Positions 24,412-36,400 of a DNA stretch of 64,000 nt are shown here, piece after piece. The notes beneath the pieces were generated by a model. That model did no database searches. It was not told the DNA's origin and saw only the letters and a list, made by a program, of their open reading frames with translations. The stretch is from positions 43,064,507 to 43,128,506 of the forward strand of contig CM050449.1 in NCBI GenBank assembly GCA_027563935.2. The letters run 5' to 3'. Position 1 is the first letter of the stretch, and the number at the start of each line of letters is the position of its first letter. Origin of the DNA: Costus lasius (taxonomy: Eukaryota > Streptophyta > Magnoliopsida > Zingiberales > Costaceae). A program made the translations under genes and the position numbers.

Positions 24412-25720
24412 CCACCTTCACAGGGTCAACGGAAAGCCCTTGGTTGGAGACGATATACCCAAGAATATGCACGCTGTTGGTCAGGAAGGCGCACTTCTTC
24501 GTGTGAAGGAAGAGGTGCTCCTTGCGTAGGTGGTCTAAAGTGGAGCGAAGATGCTCCAAGTGTTCATCGCGGGTCCGACTAAAGATCAGAATCTCGTCGA
24601 AGTAGACGACCAAAAACATGCCCATGTATGGCCGAAGAACTTGACTCATCAAGCGCATAAACATTGACGAGGCATTGGACAACCTGAATGGCATGACAAG
24701 CCATTCGTAAAGACCATCCTTGGTATTGAACGAGGTCTTCCACTCATTGCCCTCGCGAATGCAAACCTGGTGACATCTGCTCCGGAGGTCGAGCTTGGAA
24801 AACCAAGACGCGCTAGAAATCAAATCCAAAATGTCGTCAAGCCGGGGAATGGGAAACTGATACTTGACAGTGATCTTATTGATGGCGCGGCTATCGACAC
24901 ACATGCGCCACAATCCATCCTTTTTGGGCATGAGGAGTGCGGGTACGGTGCAAGGGCTAAGACTTTTACGGATGTACCCCTTAGTGAGGAGATCATCCAC
25001 TTGACGCTGCAATTCAGCGTGCTCCGCGGGGTTAAGGCGATGATGGGGAAAGTTAGGGAGGGGTGCTCCCGGGATGAGGTCAATCGCATGCTAAATTTCC
25101 CTTGCCAGGGGAAGGCCACGAGGCAAGTCCTCGGGGCTGATGTCACTAACTCGGCAAGGAGGGCGGACACCTCAACAGGAGGCGCCGGGTTAGGGCAAGG
25201 GATAGGATCCTGCACTTTGCGCACCATGAGCGCGTAGACGGTCTTGGTCGCATGAGCCTCGTGAACCAATGCGGGGGTGTGCATGAGGGAGACCATAGGG
25301 GAACGCGGAGGGGCAGGTGCCGAGCGTGTAATGAAGCCCTTAGATGTGGACAGACGAAGCTCCTTGGGCGGAGTTGGGATCAAACAGATTTTCTGCTCAT
25401 CGTGGTCGAACACATAGGTGTTCGATCGGCCATAGTGGACTACGTCTCTATCGTACAACCATGGGCGGCCAAGGAGGACGTGGGCGACGTCCATAGTCGC
25501 AACGTCGCACAATACCTTCTCACGATAGTTCCCAAATGCGATGGGGAACTGACATTGGTGTGTGACCGGAAGGCTTGTGGTATCGACCCATGCGATAGAG
25601 TAAGGTCTCGGATGGGGCTCAAGGGGAAGGCCGAAATGCGTGACCGCGGTTCGAGAGACCACGTTCAAGCTACTACCACCATTGATGACGATCTTACACG
25701 AGTGCCCATTGCACTTAATG
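24407..25720 (-). pseudogene. Chromo-1 protease and reverse transcriptase, broken
   Basis: Minus strand. The protease region starts near 25710 with INGGSSLNVVS, then LPVTHQCQFPIAFG and DVAHVLLGRPWLYDRDV, a standard retropepsin layout with an Asn-Gly-Gly-Ser box in place of the usual Asp-containing one. A frameshift near 25050 separates it from RT (25012 onward): [56 protein letters not shown]. The active-site box reads YFDE, not YxDD, so the enzyme would be dead. RT is split at 24407 by the solo LTR and continues at 22466. Confidence 0.9.
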
Positions 25721-27240
25721 TAAATCGTGAAAATGCCCGAGCACCTGCAATCCTCGGTAGGCGCGGGCTACACAAGGTTGCAGCGTACAACAAGTGTGGA
25801 CGGACCCGACTCTTCGCCACTAGTCTAGCACTCAGCCTCGACGTCATGCTCAGCGGGGGTTATGGTAGCAACGCGGGCCAGACCGGCGTCAGCTCGGGCG
25901 GTTTTCTTGGGACACTCATGCAACATGTGACCCGGCTGCAAACAGTTGTAGCAGGTGATACGACCAGGGGTTCCGACTGCTGGGGCCTTGCCCTTCTCCT
26001 CCCATGTGGGCCGAGAATGCGAAGCCTCAAGGTGTGTGCACTGCCTATGGGGTTGATGGTTCGGGGGCGCGGGACAAAGGTCCGGACGAGGCTCCGGATG
26101 CTCAAGTCACGGGTGGGGCGTCGGAGGGCCGCCTGTATAGGGGCACCTATGGGGGCCAAAATCACTATGCCTTGCAGCGGCGCGAAGGTCTTGCTCGATG
26201 TCCCGAGCACGCTGGAAGGTTTGGTCAAAGGTCTTCAAGCCGTATGTAGGCAAGGCTTGACGGATGTCGGCACGAAGCCCATTTCTAAACTTGGACAATG
26301 ACAACTCGGGGTCCTCTTGTATGTTACAACGGAGTTGAAGTGTCTCAAAGGTGAGACGATACGCCTCTACGGTGCTCGAGCCTTGGTGTAGGCTACTATA
26401 CTGATCAAGGAGACGCTGCCTATACGAAGTGGGGACGTAGCGCTCACGGAGGTCCCACTCGGTGATCGAGGGAAGAGCTTGTTATGCATTTAGGCGCTCC
26501 ACGTTTTCCCAATGTAAACGTGCAGGCCCCTCAAGCAAGGTGCGCACATATCGAACACGGGAGTGCGGCAGAAGCCCTATAAGGTCGAAGTGTGCGTCAA
26601 AGGATGCTACCCAGTGAAAAAACTCGGTGGGGTCAAGACCACCCTTGAAAGGCGCGGGGGTATGTCGAATATAACGATGGAAGTTGTCGTCCGTTCGAGG
26701 ACGCTCGACACGAGTGTGGGCAGGGGTACGGGGCACGGCCCAAGCATGGCCGAAGCGCCCATCGGGCTAAGCACCTTGCGCGGCCTAAACGTCATCGTCA
26801 TCAAGCGGGTCGTCACCGGGGATAGGGTCCCTAAGGGCCTCGTATTGCCGTGTGCGACCCCATTCCTTGTCTTGCACACATCGGCGGGTGTACGGCCAAC
26901 GGAGGCAACTCTCTAGTGGGGGCTGGGTTTGCGGACACCCGAGGGTTTATCGGAGTTGGGCGCTCATGTTTCGTGGGCCCGGGTCGACTAACAAGGTGTT
27001 GGATTCCAGCCAAAATCTGCTGGACCATGGCATGGGTGCTCGCTTGTTGGGCGTCCACACGCGCGGACAGCGCCAGAAGCTTTGCATCGATTCGCGCCTC
27101 AAGTGTAGCCATAGATGCTAGATGGGAATTAGCCCCTTTCGAAGGCTGGACCGACTCTTGGGTATCGGGGATGGTTTCCAGGTATTGGGATGACATGATT
27201 TGTGACCACGTAGTCACCATGCACAAACAAGGGCGACACG
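25721..27240 (-). pseudogene. Chromo-1 gag, broken
   Basis: Minus strand, spread over several frames. The N-terminus lies near 27226-27190, with a coiled-coil-like stretch (LEARIDAKLLALSARVDAQQA). The capsid-type core follows at 26736-26482 (FKGGLDPTEFFHWVASFD, LEGPARLHWE) and 26304 onward (LSKFRNGLRADIRQAL). A CCHC knuckle CYNCLQPGHMLHEC lies at 25913-25953. Stops and frameshifts interrupt it repeatedly. Gag would assemble the particle and bind element RNA. Long plus-strand frames over this region are antisense shadows. Confidence 0.85.
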
Positions 27241-27336
27241 ACTAATGCGAAATGCTGAAAACACCGAAAGGATGCAGAAATATGCAATGCGATGGAGAGG
27301 GATCATGCGAACGATAAGAATCGAACGCGCAACCTC

Positions 27337-27348
27337 CCTTTGATACCA
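27337..27348 (-). other. Primer binding site of Chromo-1
   Basis: Minus strand reads TGGTATCAAAGG, four bases inside the 5' LTR. It resembles the Met-tRNA primer site. Leader DNA between it and gag is only about 100 bp. Confidence 0.75.
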
Positions 27349-27352
27349 TAAT

Positions 27353-29032
27353 TGATGTAGCAACTAATAGGTAAGGGGGTCCTTAAGCCATACTCTAGGG
27401 TTTTACACAATGCACGATAAAACGGGAGAGGGTCGTGAGACGAGGGAACAGAAAATGCATCAGAAAAGTGCAGGGAATCCGGTAGAAAGCACGACGAAAC
27501 GGCGACGAGTTCGATTAGGGCAACACGAATGCGAATGAGGAGAACGGCATCCAACTAAAATAATGCAATGCACTAACCTCGTAGCAATTTTAGCAATTTC
27601 CTGCAACTCACTTAGCACATTTTAAGCGTAGCTCACGTGGGGACTACTGTTTTGCGTGGTTTAGTTCGCATGCCTATGAAGCTGAAACAAACCAAAAATA
27701 AGAGATCCGACCATGCCTCCGATGGCGGATGGCCGGGGGTGAAGGATCGAAGAAAACCACAGCGAAGGAATGCGATGAAAACGTAAAGAAAACAAGCGAA
27801 CCTGACCCACCGGAAAGGTAGGATTTACTTCTTATAAAGCGGGGAACAGAAGCTGGAAACAGGTCGAGTTGAGACACCGGTCGCCGACCCTTACAAACTC
27901 TGAAGGTGAAGCGACTTCACCCTCCACACATGCTGGAAGCTCTCTAGCTCAGCAGGAGATCTCTACCTCTAAGAGAACTAACTAACACACTAGCCCTACC
28001 TCTTCTTTTATAGAATAAGTGGGATGGAAACAAACAAAATACATAGGGGACAAGGAACTTTAACCACCCAACAACTATTGTCAAGCTGCAACTACAAGAC
28101 AAATATTAATAAACTATCGCATAATATTCTTCGAAGCTGGTAGCACGATCCTATGTCTTCGTACAGGGGCGGCTTAGACACGCTCGGAGCACATGGCGAC
28201 AAAACAGCAGAATTTGGACGTCGTGGGCTGAGTTACCACCGTGGCGGCTCAATCTTGGGCCGAATTATGGATGAGATTGAGTAGCCCATTTGGGGATGGG
28301 TCCTCAGGCGGCTGGCCCGTAGTGTCCTTGGGTTGAGTCGCATCGGTTTGGGTGGAAAGGGGACTAATGAAGCTCATGAAACAATCTAGAGGCTTGCTTT
28401 GGTGTTGGGATCGCCGGATTATCACCTTGCTGGGCTCCTTTGGATCATCATGTGGTGGATCAACAAAGTAGAGAGGGTGGTGCATGTCGAAATGGGGTCG
28501 TCGGGGCCTGATCTGATCGTTAGAGGTGAACACAGCCTGCCCGTGTCGATGGTCACGGGCATGTTCCGATGCTCCAGATCCCGTCGCAGAGATTACGGTC
28601 GGGGGCACGGGCGTGGCGCGGGCCATGTTCGTGTTCACGTGGCGGCTGGACTGTGTCACGGCCGTGCTGGTCTTCATGGCCTGGACGTGTCGGGGCGGAC
28701 GGTCGGTGTCGTAGTCCACTTTACGGGCCGTAATGTTGGGCCCAGAATCCACAGAAAGTTGCGTCACGGCCGTGTTCTCCATCACAGCCTGGTCGTGTCC
28801 GGGTTGGTTTGGTGCGACGCCGAACACGGTTACGGGAACGGGCGTGCAGATGGGCCGCGTTCTCATCACGGCCATGACCGCCGTCACGGCCTAGTCGTGT
28901 CGGGGTTTGGGAAGCTCAAGTTGGGCTGAAAATTCCTCCAGCCCTAGGGAGTCTCCCCAAATGCCTTCTAGAGGAGTTGGACTGTCCTCGTGCGCTTGCA
29001 TGGGTCCGTCAATGCGGGTAGCTCCTGCATCA
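27353..29032 (-). repeat. 5' LTR of Chromo-1 (right copy)
   Basis: On the minus strand starts TGATGCAGGAGC and ends GCTACATCA, 1680 bp. It is flanked by the TSD GCTTG on the outside and the primer site on the inside. Perfect CACGGCCGTG palindromes lie near 28659 and 28765. Confidence 0.9.
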
Positions 29033-29037
29033 GCTTG
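29033..29037 (+). repeat. TSD of Chromo-1 (right), GCTTG
   Basis: Exact match to 15868-15872. Confidence 0.88.
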
Positions 29038-29083
29038 CCTCTAATGTAGAATCTTTAACTGCTAATTCTTAATTTTTAGAAAC
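29038..29083 (+). pseudogene. Athila-A gag, middle fragment
   Basis: Joining this to the frame before 15872 gives IIGQL-ASNVESLTANS, a stop, then FLET, in line with the usual gag spacer of this clade. It is only 46 bp, caught between the Chromo-1 TSD and the start of R. The last five bases, GAAAC, are the TSD of R. Confidence 0.7.
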
Positions 29084-29349
29084 TGTGGGGTTATTTTTTT
29101 TAGTCATGTTTAAATGTAATTGACCTTTATTAAATTCACCTTAAATTAATAAGGTTTTTTGTTTAATAGGTTCTGGCTTCCAATGAACACAAGCACTCAT
29201 TGTTAATTACCCCTAAAATCAGAGAACCTTTGATTAAGAGATCTATATAATTAAACAATATTCCAAAAATTGGAGGAAAAATGATTTATAAATGTCATAT
29301 GAATACACAACTTAAAATTTAAAGCAATCCTCATTAGTCAAAGAAAGAC

Positions 29350-30232
29350 TTGTCGGTGGATATCCGATTCAGCCTTGATGGCGTATTTGGGATTTGGCAT
29401 GCACTCGGCTTTGATGGCTTGACAGCTTGTGAGTAATTGAACTTGATGCATGCTCAGTCTTGATGGCTTATGAGCATTTGGATTTAGACATGTACTCAGT
29501 GTTGATGGCTTATGAGCATTTGGACTTGATTTGTACTCGGCTTCAATAGCTTGTGAGTATCTTGATTTGATATATACTCAGCTTCAATAGCTTGTGAGTA
29601 TTTGGATTTGATTTATACTCGGTCTGCATGACTTGTGAGTATTGGATTTCATATGAAAAATATCCGGTCTCGATGGCTTATTGGATATTTAAATATTGGA
29701 GAATATCCGGCCTTTATGGCTTATTGGATATTTCAATTTAGCAAATACCTAGCCTTGGCGGCTCATTGGGTATTTTAATTTTATGAAAAATCCGGCCTTA
29801 AAGGCTTATTGGATATTTAAATATTGGAGAATATCCGGCCTTTACGGCTTATTGGATATTTTAATTTGGAAAGTACCTGGCCTCAACAGCTTTTTGGGTA
29901 TTTGATTTTGAGAAATATCCGGCCTTGACGGCTTAATGAATATTTCAATTTCGAAAGTACTCGGCCTCAATGGCTTATTGGGTATTTGATTTTGAGAAAT
30001 ATCCGGCCTTGACGGCTTAATGGATATTTCAATTTGCAAAGTACCCAGCCTCAACGCCTTATTGGATATTTTGATTTTAGAAGATACCCAGCCTCAGCGG
30101 CTTATTGGGTATTTTAATTTAAAAGGTACCCGGCCTCAACGGCTTATTGGGTATTTGATTTTTGACGGCTTCATGCATATTTATTTTGAAAAATACCCGG
30201 CCTTAACGGCTCATTGGGTATTTGAATAAAAC
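29350..30232 (+). repeat. Tandem array of ~40-bp units in R LTR (left)
   Basis: Imperfect units of the form ATATCCGGCCTTGACGGCTT followed by ATTGGATATTT and a short T-rich spacer, more than 15 copies, changing gradually from a TACTCGGCTT type to a TATCCGGCCT type. Open frames across it on both strands are by-products of the periodicity. Confidence 0.88.
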
Positions 30233-30547
30233 TTCAGCCTTCACAAGCGTAACGTAGTATTGAGGAACTACGCCCCGACATCAAACGTCGACGTACGCAC
30301 CTCCCAAACAATACTTCGTCACGATGTATTAAGACCTTTCGTATTATTATTTTATTTTATTTTATTTGGTGAATATTTTAAATATTCAGTTGAGAGAATT
30401 TTAGAGTTGGCGCTTAGTTGAGTTGAGTTCGAGCCGAAAAGATGACTAAACCATCGGCTGCTGCGCAACTCATTATTTATTGTTATTATTATTATTTTTA
30501 TAATTAAATTTCTATTTCCTTTGTGAATAGATCACATTATGCTACAG

Positions 30548-30557
30548 TATAAATATA
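30548..30557 (+). promoter_or_regulatory. Candidate TATA box of R LTR
   Basis: TATAAATATA sits upstream of the GC-rich open-frame region. The right LTR has TGTAAATATA at the same place (about 57098), so only the left copy keeps a canonical box. Inferred, not proven. Confidence 0.4.
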
Positions 30558-30702
30558 TAGCTATTGCATTTTTTTTTGTTTCATTTTATTTCTCTTGATT
30601 AAAACTCTCTTTCTTCGAAAGAGTAACTTTACTCTTTTGTTACAATCCATCGGCTGGTTTGCTGCCGAATTTCGAGCGGAAGAAACTCCGGCGAGGGTTG
30701 TG

Positions 30703-31311
30703 ATGGCTCCGGCGCTCCATGCTGCTCGACGAGCGCGACTTTTGGGGTGGCGTCGTCAGGCTTCTCCTGGACGAAGCCGGGGTGACGCTGTTTCCATTGC
30801 CGAGGGAGGAAGCTGGCAAGTTCATCACTGGAAGGGATTTCACTTTCATCAAGAAAGGGGAGAATGATGGGATCCGACGAAGTTGCAAGGGAAGGGGAGA
30901 GAGGTTGCGGCGTCGCAGAGCTTCCAAAGGAGAAGATTACGGCGCTGCTCGGTTTTTGGCGGAGGAGACTTGAGCTGTTCGCCGGAGGAGACGGGGAAGG
31001 GAGATCTGGCAGGCTTGATCCAAGCGGAGGAGGCAGTCGTTTCTATCGGCAGGCGGCGGGATTTGCTAGGAGATCACGGCATTGCCAAGCTTTCCGTAGA
31101 GGAAGCTTTAATGGTTTGTCGGAGAAGACGAGAAGGTGCTGCGGAGGAAGCACGAGCTGCTTGCCGGAGCTGTAATACCATTAATTTGGATTCCTTCCTC
31201 GGTAGTGAAGAAGTGACTTCTTCAGTCGAAGCATCGAAAACTGTTTGGGAGGAAGCTGAGTCGGGTTCCCCTGCATCCGAACCCCATAAAGACATTGGTG
31301 GAAGATTCTGA
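30703..31311 (+). pseudogene. GC-rich open-frame island in R LTR (left copy, one stop)
   Basis: From ATG 30703 (frame open from 30595) the reading runs to TGA 31309-31311 with a single in-frame TGA at 30865-30867. The right LTR has CGA at that place. The product would be Arg/Glu/Ser-rich (VVMAPALHAARRARLLGW near the start, GDHGIAKLSVEEAL later, ending SEPHKDIGGRF). No indels separate the two copies in this 600-bp stretch, but many differences change amino acids. I recognise no family. It could be captured host exon DNA, a former leader ORF, or chance. Confidence 0.35.
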
Positions 31312-31799
31312 TAAGGAGTAACCTGCGACCAGAACACTGTCGGCCATGGTTAAAGGTATATTGTTTGCTTCTCTATTTTTTTGTTCTTTCGCCATGACCC
31401 CTTTTACCGCAGTGGATTCATATATATATATTTTTGCTTTCTTTATGGCGATTTGATTTTTATTTGTTTGCCGTGGCTTCCAGCTTTCACCATCATTCAA
31501 GGGAGAAGGAAATTCAACTTTCTTTTTGGTAATTTCCACTAAAGCAATGGCACAGGATCAAAATTTTTTCTCTATCAGGATAATTTCTCTATCAGGATAA
31601 TTTACTTTCGAATCATCATTTTTTTTTTGTATTTTCTAACAGCCCTTTTATTTTTCTATAACCCCTTAGCGTTCAGCCAAAGAAATAAATCAAAATCTCT
31701 ATGAATTTCCTCCTTACAAGACATCAGGCAAAATCTCATCACAAATTGGTTAAAATCTGAATATAAAATCGAGAAAATTTGAGAATATTGATTCTCCTA

Positions 31800-32075
31800 A
31801 AAATTCAGAGGATATGCAATCCCAAAACTTTGTTTTAGGGATATAGGATCCCAAGAAAGATCCAAGGGATGTGAAATCCCAGAAAATAGTGGAGATATAA
31901 AATCCCAGGAAAGATCGAAGTGATGTGAAATCCTAGAAATATCGGGGATATGTATGATCCCAGGAAATAACTTAGGAGAAAATCCCAAGAATGATCTGAG
32001 GAACAAAATCCCAGGAATATATTTAAGGATACAAAGATCCTTGGATAAATATTTTTCTCCAATCACTTCTTTTTT
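31800..32075 (+). repeat. Degenerate ~30-bp repeats in R LTR
   Basis: Runs of GGGATGTGAAATCCCAG-like units in variable spacing; many units contain a short GGGAT...ATCCC inverted repeat. Present also at about 58335-58575. Confidence 0.6.
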
Positions 32076-32094
32076 CAACTGAGGACTTCTTTCA

Positions 32095-32960
32095 GCCTAC
32101 CCTTCTCCATTTTTTTTGTATTGCCAAGACTTCACTCTTCCTTGCCGAGACTTCTTTATTTCTCTCTTCTTTAATAATTTTTTTTACTACTTCTTCTTCT
32201 ACAGCGCATTCTCCTACCACTACTTCTCCTTCTTCTTTTACAACTATTTCTCTACTTCTTCTTTTTGCTTCTCTACTTCTTCTTTCCTGCATCTACTTAT
32301 CTACTTCTTTTACAATTTCTTGTCTTCTTCTTCTTTTCGCTACAGCTTCTTCTTTCCTGCATCTACTTCTCTACTTCTTCTACAACTTCTTCTCTTCACT
32401 ACATCTTCTTTCCTGCACCTACTTCTCTACTTCTTCTACAACTTCTTCTCTTCTTCACTTCTTCCAGCCTCCTCCCTTTGCCGGGACCTTCTTCAGCCAC
32501 AGTCTTCTATTGCCGAGGCCTCCTTTCTCCTTCTTTATTTTTTTACTACTTCTTCTTCTCTTTCACTACTTCTTCTGCTCCAACATATCTTCTTATCACC
32601 TTTCCTTCTCCTTCTTATTGCCGCCGAGAGATCCTCCCCTTTTTTTTGTTTCGGCTGCTCTTTCTCTCTTATTTCTTCTCTCTCTCATTTTTTGTGTTGT
32701 CGAGCCTCCTTTTTATCTTTAATCCTCTCATCTTGCTCCTCTCGTTGCTGAGAGACACGTCTCCTTCTCTTTGTTTTTGGCCGCCGAGAGATCCTCTTCC
32801 CTATATTTTTTTTATTGCCTCTTCTACCAGCCGCCCCCCTCAATTCTCCCCATCTTTTAATCTTGCTTCCCCTTTCTTTGCATCGCCGAGAGCTTGGAAA
32901 GCTCCCCTTCTTTTTTGTCGCCACTTGCTGCCCTCCTCCTTTTTTTGCTTTCGGCTCACC
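32095..32960 (+). repeat. Polypyrimidine (CTT-rich) tract in R LTR
   Basis: Nearly 0.9 kb of CTTCTTCTA, TTTCCTGC and related pyrimidine runs on the plus strand. Ser/Phe/Leu-rich open frames here exist only because stop codons are rare in such DNA. It ends at the viral junction. Confidence 0.85.
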
Positions 32961-33101
32961 GAGAGCTTGGAATATCTCAGAGCAACTAGAGAAGAAAACT
33001 TGAAACAGCTGTCTCAACTCTCTAGTGTTGTGTCTCAACTTACTGTTAAGATTAACAAAGTTGAAAGTTTATTTAAGAAACTTGAAGAAACATTGTTATG
33101 A
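32961..33101 (+). pseudogene. Badnavirus ORF1, C-terminal fragment (copy A)
   Basis: Viral identity starts within 32961-32971, in a short microhomology between R (GAGAGCTTGG) and virus (GAGAAGTTGG). The frame ends at TGA 33099-33101 and covers only the last 43 or so residues, a coiled-coil-like stretch rich in Leu, Lys and Glu. The stop overlaps the ORF2 start as ATGA. Confidence 0.88.
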
Positions 33102-33454
33102 GCGACAAGGATGTGCGCTACTTGAAAAGTGTAGACACTGTAGCGAATAGTTATCCTCCAGCTAAAGGATTTTGTGATCCTGAAACTGTAAACGGAACAG
33201 CTGCCGATAAAGTAATTATTGCGCAGAACAACATTATTATTGAACTTCTGATTTAGATCCAGAACCTCTTAGCTCATTCATTAGCACAATCTGCTCCACC
33301 TGTTAATCCCAGTTTGTTAGAAGGTTTACAAACCAGCTTAAATAACCTGAATTTAAGCAAAGCAACATCTAGTAAACCACCAACGAGGAAATTTCTGGTT
33401 CGGACTGATCCTTCAGAATTAGTCAAAGAATATAAAAAGAAAAATGGCCTCTAG
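33098..33454 (+). pseudogene. Badnavirus ORF2 (copy A), nonsense at codon 53
   Basis: Homologous to 44020-44376. TAG at 33254-33256 interrupts the 118-codon frame. The rest is intact and overlaps ORF3 by 11 bases. Confidence 0.88.
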
Positions 33455-36400
33455 TAGCCATTCAGTAACAGAAGTTGTCTCTAATACACAAGACATTATT
33501 AGAAGGTACAACACCTTCTCGTCTCTTATGACAAAAATTAAAGGAAAACAAATCATGACTTTGGAAAGATTAGTTGATCCTGAGCATCAATTAAAAATAA
33601 GTAGATTTAAGAAGGCAGAATTGGTGCCTGCTGAGACGTTATACGAACACAAGTTGTTAGAAACCAAGCAAAAGGTTTATCAGCATTACTCAGAATCTAT
33701 GATCAACTGTAGTAAACAAGATCAGATTCAGTTGTCATTTATCACGGAAGAATCTAAGCACAAGCTGTTAGCACAAGACTATAAAACCATACATTTAGGT
33801 CTGTGTTTGATAGGAATTCATGGGCTCCACAGGGCTCATTGTGGAACAAAGTGTTTACTCACTTTAGTAGACACCCGGTTTGCTGATTTAGAGAAAGCCA
33901 TCATTGGCACTCTAGAAGTGGATATGACTAACAACAAAGAGCTCATTTATTTCGTTCCGGACTTCTTAATGTCTGTCAAAGATTTTACCAAGCACATAAA
34001 ATTATTAGTCCAAACGAAAGGATATGAAGATTTTATTGCCGGAAAAAATCTGTTAATAACGAAGGGACTAGTAGCCCGTATCAGTAACCAAGCACACTGT
34101 AACTTCAAGATCCAAATATCTGAAGTTCTGGAGCATTTGAACACCCATGGCATTCAAGCCATGCAAGGGAAGAAAATCCCTGCTCATGACCTTGAAGGAG
34201 CCGAGTGCAAAATCACTCTGCCTGACCTCACTTCTAAGGTCCCTTCAAGCGTGAACCTTTGGAGATCAGACTCATCACATGTCCTTGCACGTTTCTCCAG
34301 TTATCAGTCTCGGACGGAACCCGACGACACGTCCGATGTGATTTTAGTACTTCTGTCTAATTCGGATTCGGATTCGGACGAATCCTTTTTCAACCCCTGG
34401 GGGGAAGATGAAAATGAACACTCTGAAAACTCCGAACAACAGCAAAATAACACTAGTCTGAGGACATACAAAGACGAGGATGTGTTTACCAATAATAATC
34501 CAATTTTTATGGATCCGCAAGATGGAATAGAGCTAAAGGAACACCAAGGTTACCATGACTTGTTGCAAAACTGTTGGTTAGACGAATCCAGTTTCATCAT
34601 GCCTTCTGTGGTCTATGATGACACACCGATATCACTAGAAAACCATGACATGTATCAAGACATACTGGAAAACACACTACTAACAGAAAAACACTTTAAA
34701 CTGGAAACAGTAGCCATGACGAATGACGAGGCGAGTAGCAGTATGGTCGTTCCCAAACAAACAACAAATACCCAACCAGGTTTTGGGCCAGTCAGAACTG
34801 TAGATACATCATTAAGAGACAAAATACATGAAGCATTCCCAGAGGCTAGAACTAGTCAGCCTAGATATCCAAGACCGTTGAAAGTCGACAGGTTACCTTC
34901 TTTGCCATCTGCCAATTCACATTCTGGTTCAATCTTACAGTTAGGTGAAGATATCTCACAATGGGAGGATATAATCCGAAGATGGGAATCAAACACCATC
35001 ACACACTGTACAAACAGATAATTTATTGATAACACTGAGAAAGTAATTTACATAGAAAATCTTTTAGGAGAAACCCTGAAAGTTTACTTTCAGAATTGGA
35101 GAATGGCTTTTCCACAGGAGTATCAACAGCTAACAATAACAGCTGATGATACGTCGAACGTAACAACCCAGATCCGACAGATGATTTTAGGCTACGATGA
35201 ATACCGTGGGTATACTACCATGCAGAACCAGGCAACGCTAGATTTAGAAGCCTTAACGATCACCTCTATGAAAGATATTGTGCCGTTTTCCAACCAGTAT
35301 CTGTATCTGGCAGGCAGAACAGGGGCTGCATTTCTGTCTAGTGAAATGTCTGAACGATACTTTAGAAAACTCCCAGCACCCTACAATACAAAAATTGCCG
35401 AATTATGGAAAGAAAAATACCCAAGGATGACTGTAGGGATTATGCCACGGATAATGTTCACATACGGGGTGTTACAAAAGATTTGCAAAACAAACGAGAT
35501 GAACAGACAAGCTAAAGACTTCTCGTTTTGTCAAAACATTGCTGTTCCTGGAACTTACTCAACCAATCCAAGACCAAAGAAGTTCCTTAGGAAATCAACA
35601 ACTTATAAAAATCATCCCCATAAGAATCATGTCAGAAAGTTGAAAAAGAAGAAACCGGGCAAGGCAAAATGTAAATGTTTTGTCTGTGGAGAAATGGGGC
35701 ACTATGCAAATGAGTGCCATAACAGAAAAGTAAATAGAGAGCGTTTAGCTATCTATCAGCAACTTGAATTATTGCCGGAATGGGATATTATCAGTGTAGG
35801 TGAGGACGAAGATCCTGACGATTCAGATCTTTGTTCTTTTTCTGACGATGAAACAGATGCGATGGAAAGAATAGAAGTTGTTCTTATGATGGCTGGTGAA
35901 TCTACAGATTGGATACCAGCAAGAAAAAATTTTGTGATACCTGTTGAGATTAGTATATGCAGTCACCAATGGATATTGTATCCAGAAGTGACTCCTCACT
36001 GCAACAAATGTTTTTTCTGCCCAATCAAAACAGTAAAGTGGGCCAGAATGCAGTGTACCCTTTGCCAAATACTGGTTTGCTCTGTTTGTAGCACTCTAAA
36101 ATTTTAAAAGGAAATACCATTGGGAGAGTTGCCACCCAGACACGTACAGATTGATTGGAGAAAATTAACTGAAGAACAGGCAAAACATATATGTAACTTA
36201 GAGAATGAAGTCCGACAAAGAACTAAGGGCAAAGAAGTTGTGTATGACGAAGAAGTATGCGTCATGAAAGCAGAAGAGCGTAAACCTATACGGTACGCTA
36301 GCGTAAGTAACAATTTGTTGAATTTAGTCGCCACCGTTGAAATCAATGGCGAAAAATATAATGTGCAGGCAATTTTGGACACCGGGGCTTCAAAGTGCTG

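Larger units (their letters stand above)
15873..29032 (-). mobile_element. Chromo-1, chromovirus-like gypsy element, decayed
   Basis: Minus-strand element bounded by two related LTRs (15873-17567 and 27353-29032), with a GCTTG TSD in the Athila-A gag region and a primer site inside the right-hand LTR. Coding order on the minus strand is gag, protease, RT, RNase H, integrase. It contains a solo LTR within RT (22467-24406) and a truncated copia copy that has replaced most of the integrase end (17700-21207). Many frameshifts make it inactive. The assignment to chromoviruses rests on integrase and RT style; a chromodomain is not preserved. Confidence 0.9.
29084..32960 (+). repeat. 5' LTR of R, truncated at its 3' end
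   Basis: Aligns with 55589 to about 59425 over its full length with modest divergence. The last 1.2 kb of the LTR, the primer site and most of the internal region are missing because viral sequence starts at about 32961. Confidence 0.85.

Noticed and set aside
25252..26301. 349-codon plus-strand open frame
   Set aside because: Antisense to the Chromo-1 gag-protease region, whose minus-strand reading gives clear retroelement motifs. Kept out as a shadow frame; the same applies to 28399-28929 within the LTR.
29842..30229. Repetitive proteins on both strands (ISICKVPSLNALLDI-type and IKPSRPDISQNQIPNK-type)
   Set aside because: Direct product of a ~40-bp tandem array with few stops; not conserved as protein between arrays.
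30640..30927. Minus-strand frame opposite the R LTR open-frame island
   Set aside because: Open in both LTR copies, but it overlaps the longer plus-strand frame in GC-rich DNA. Neither strand has a recognisable domain, so I did not list a second gene.
32116..33101. Long plus-strand open frames rich in Ser, Phe and Leu before the viral DNA
   Set aside because: They lie in a CTT-rich tract where stop codons are rare. The last part is simply the viral ORF1 tail joined in frame by chance. The same happens at 58489-59431.
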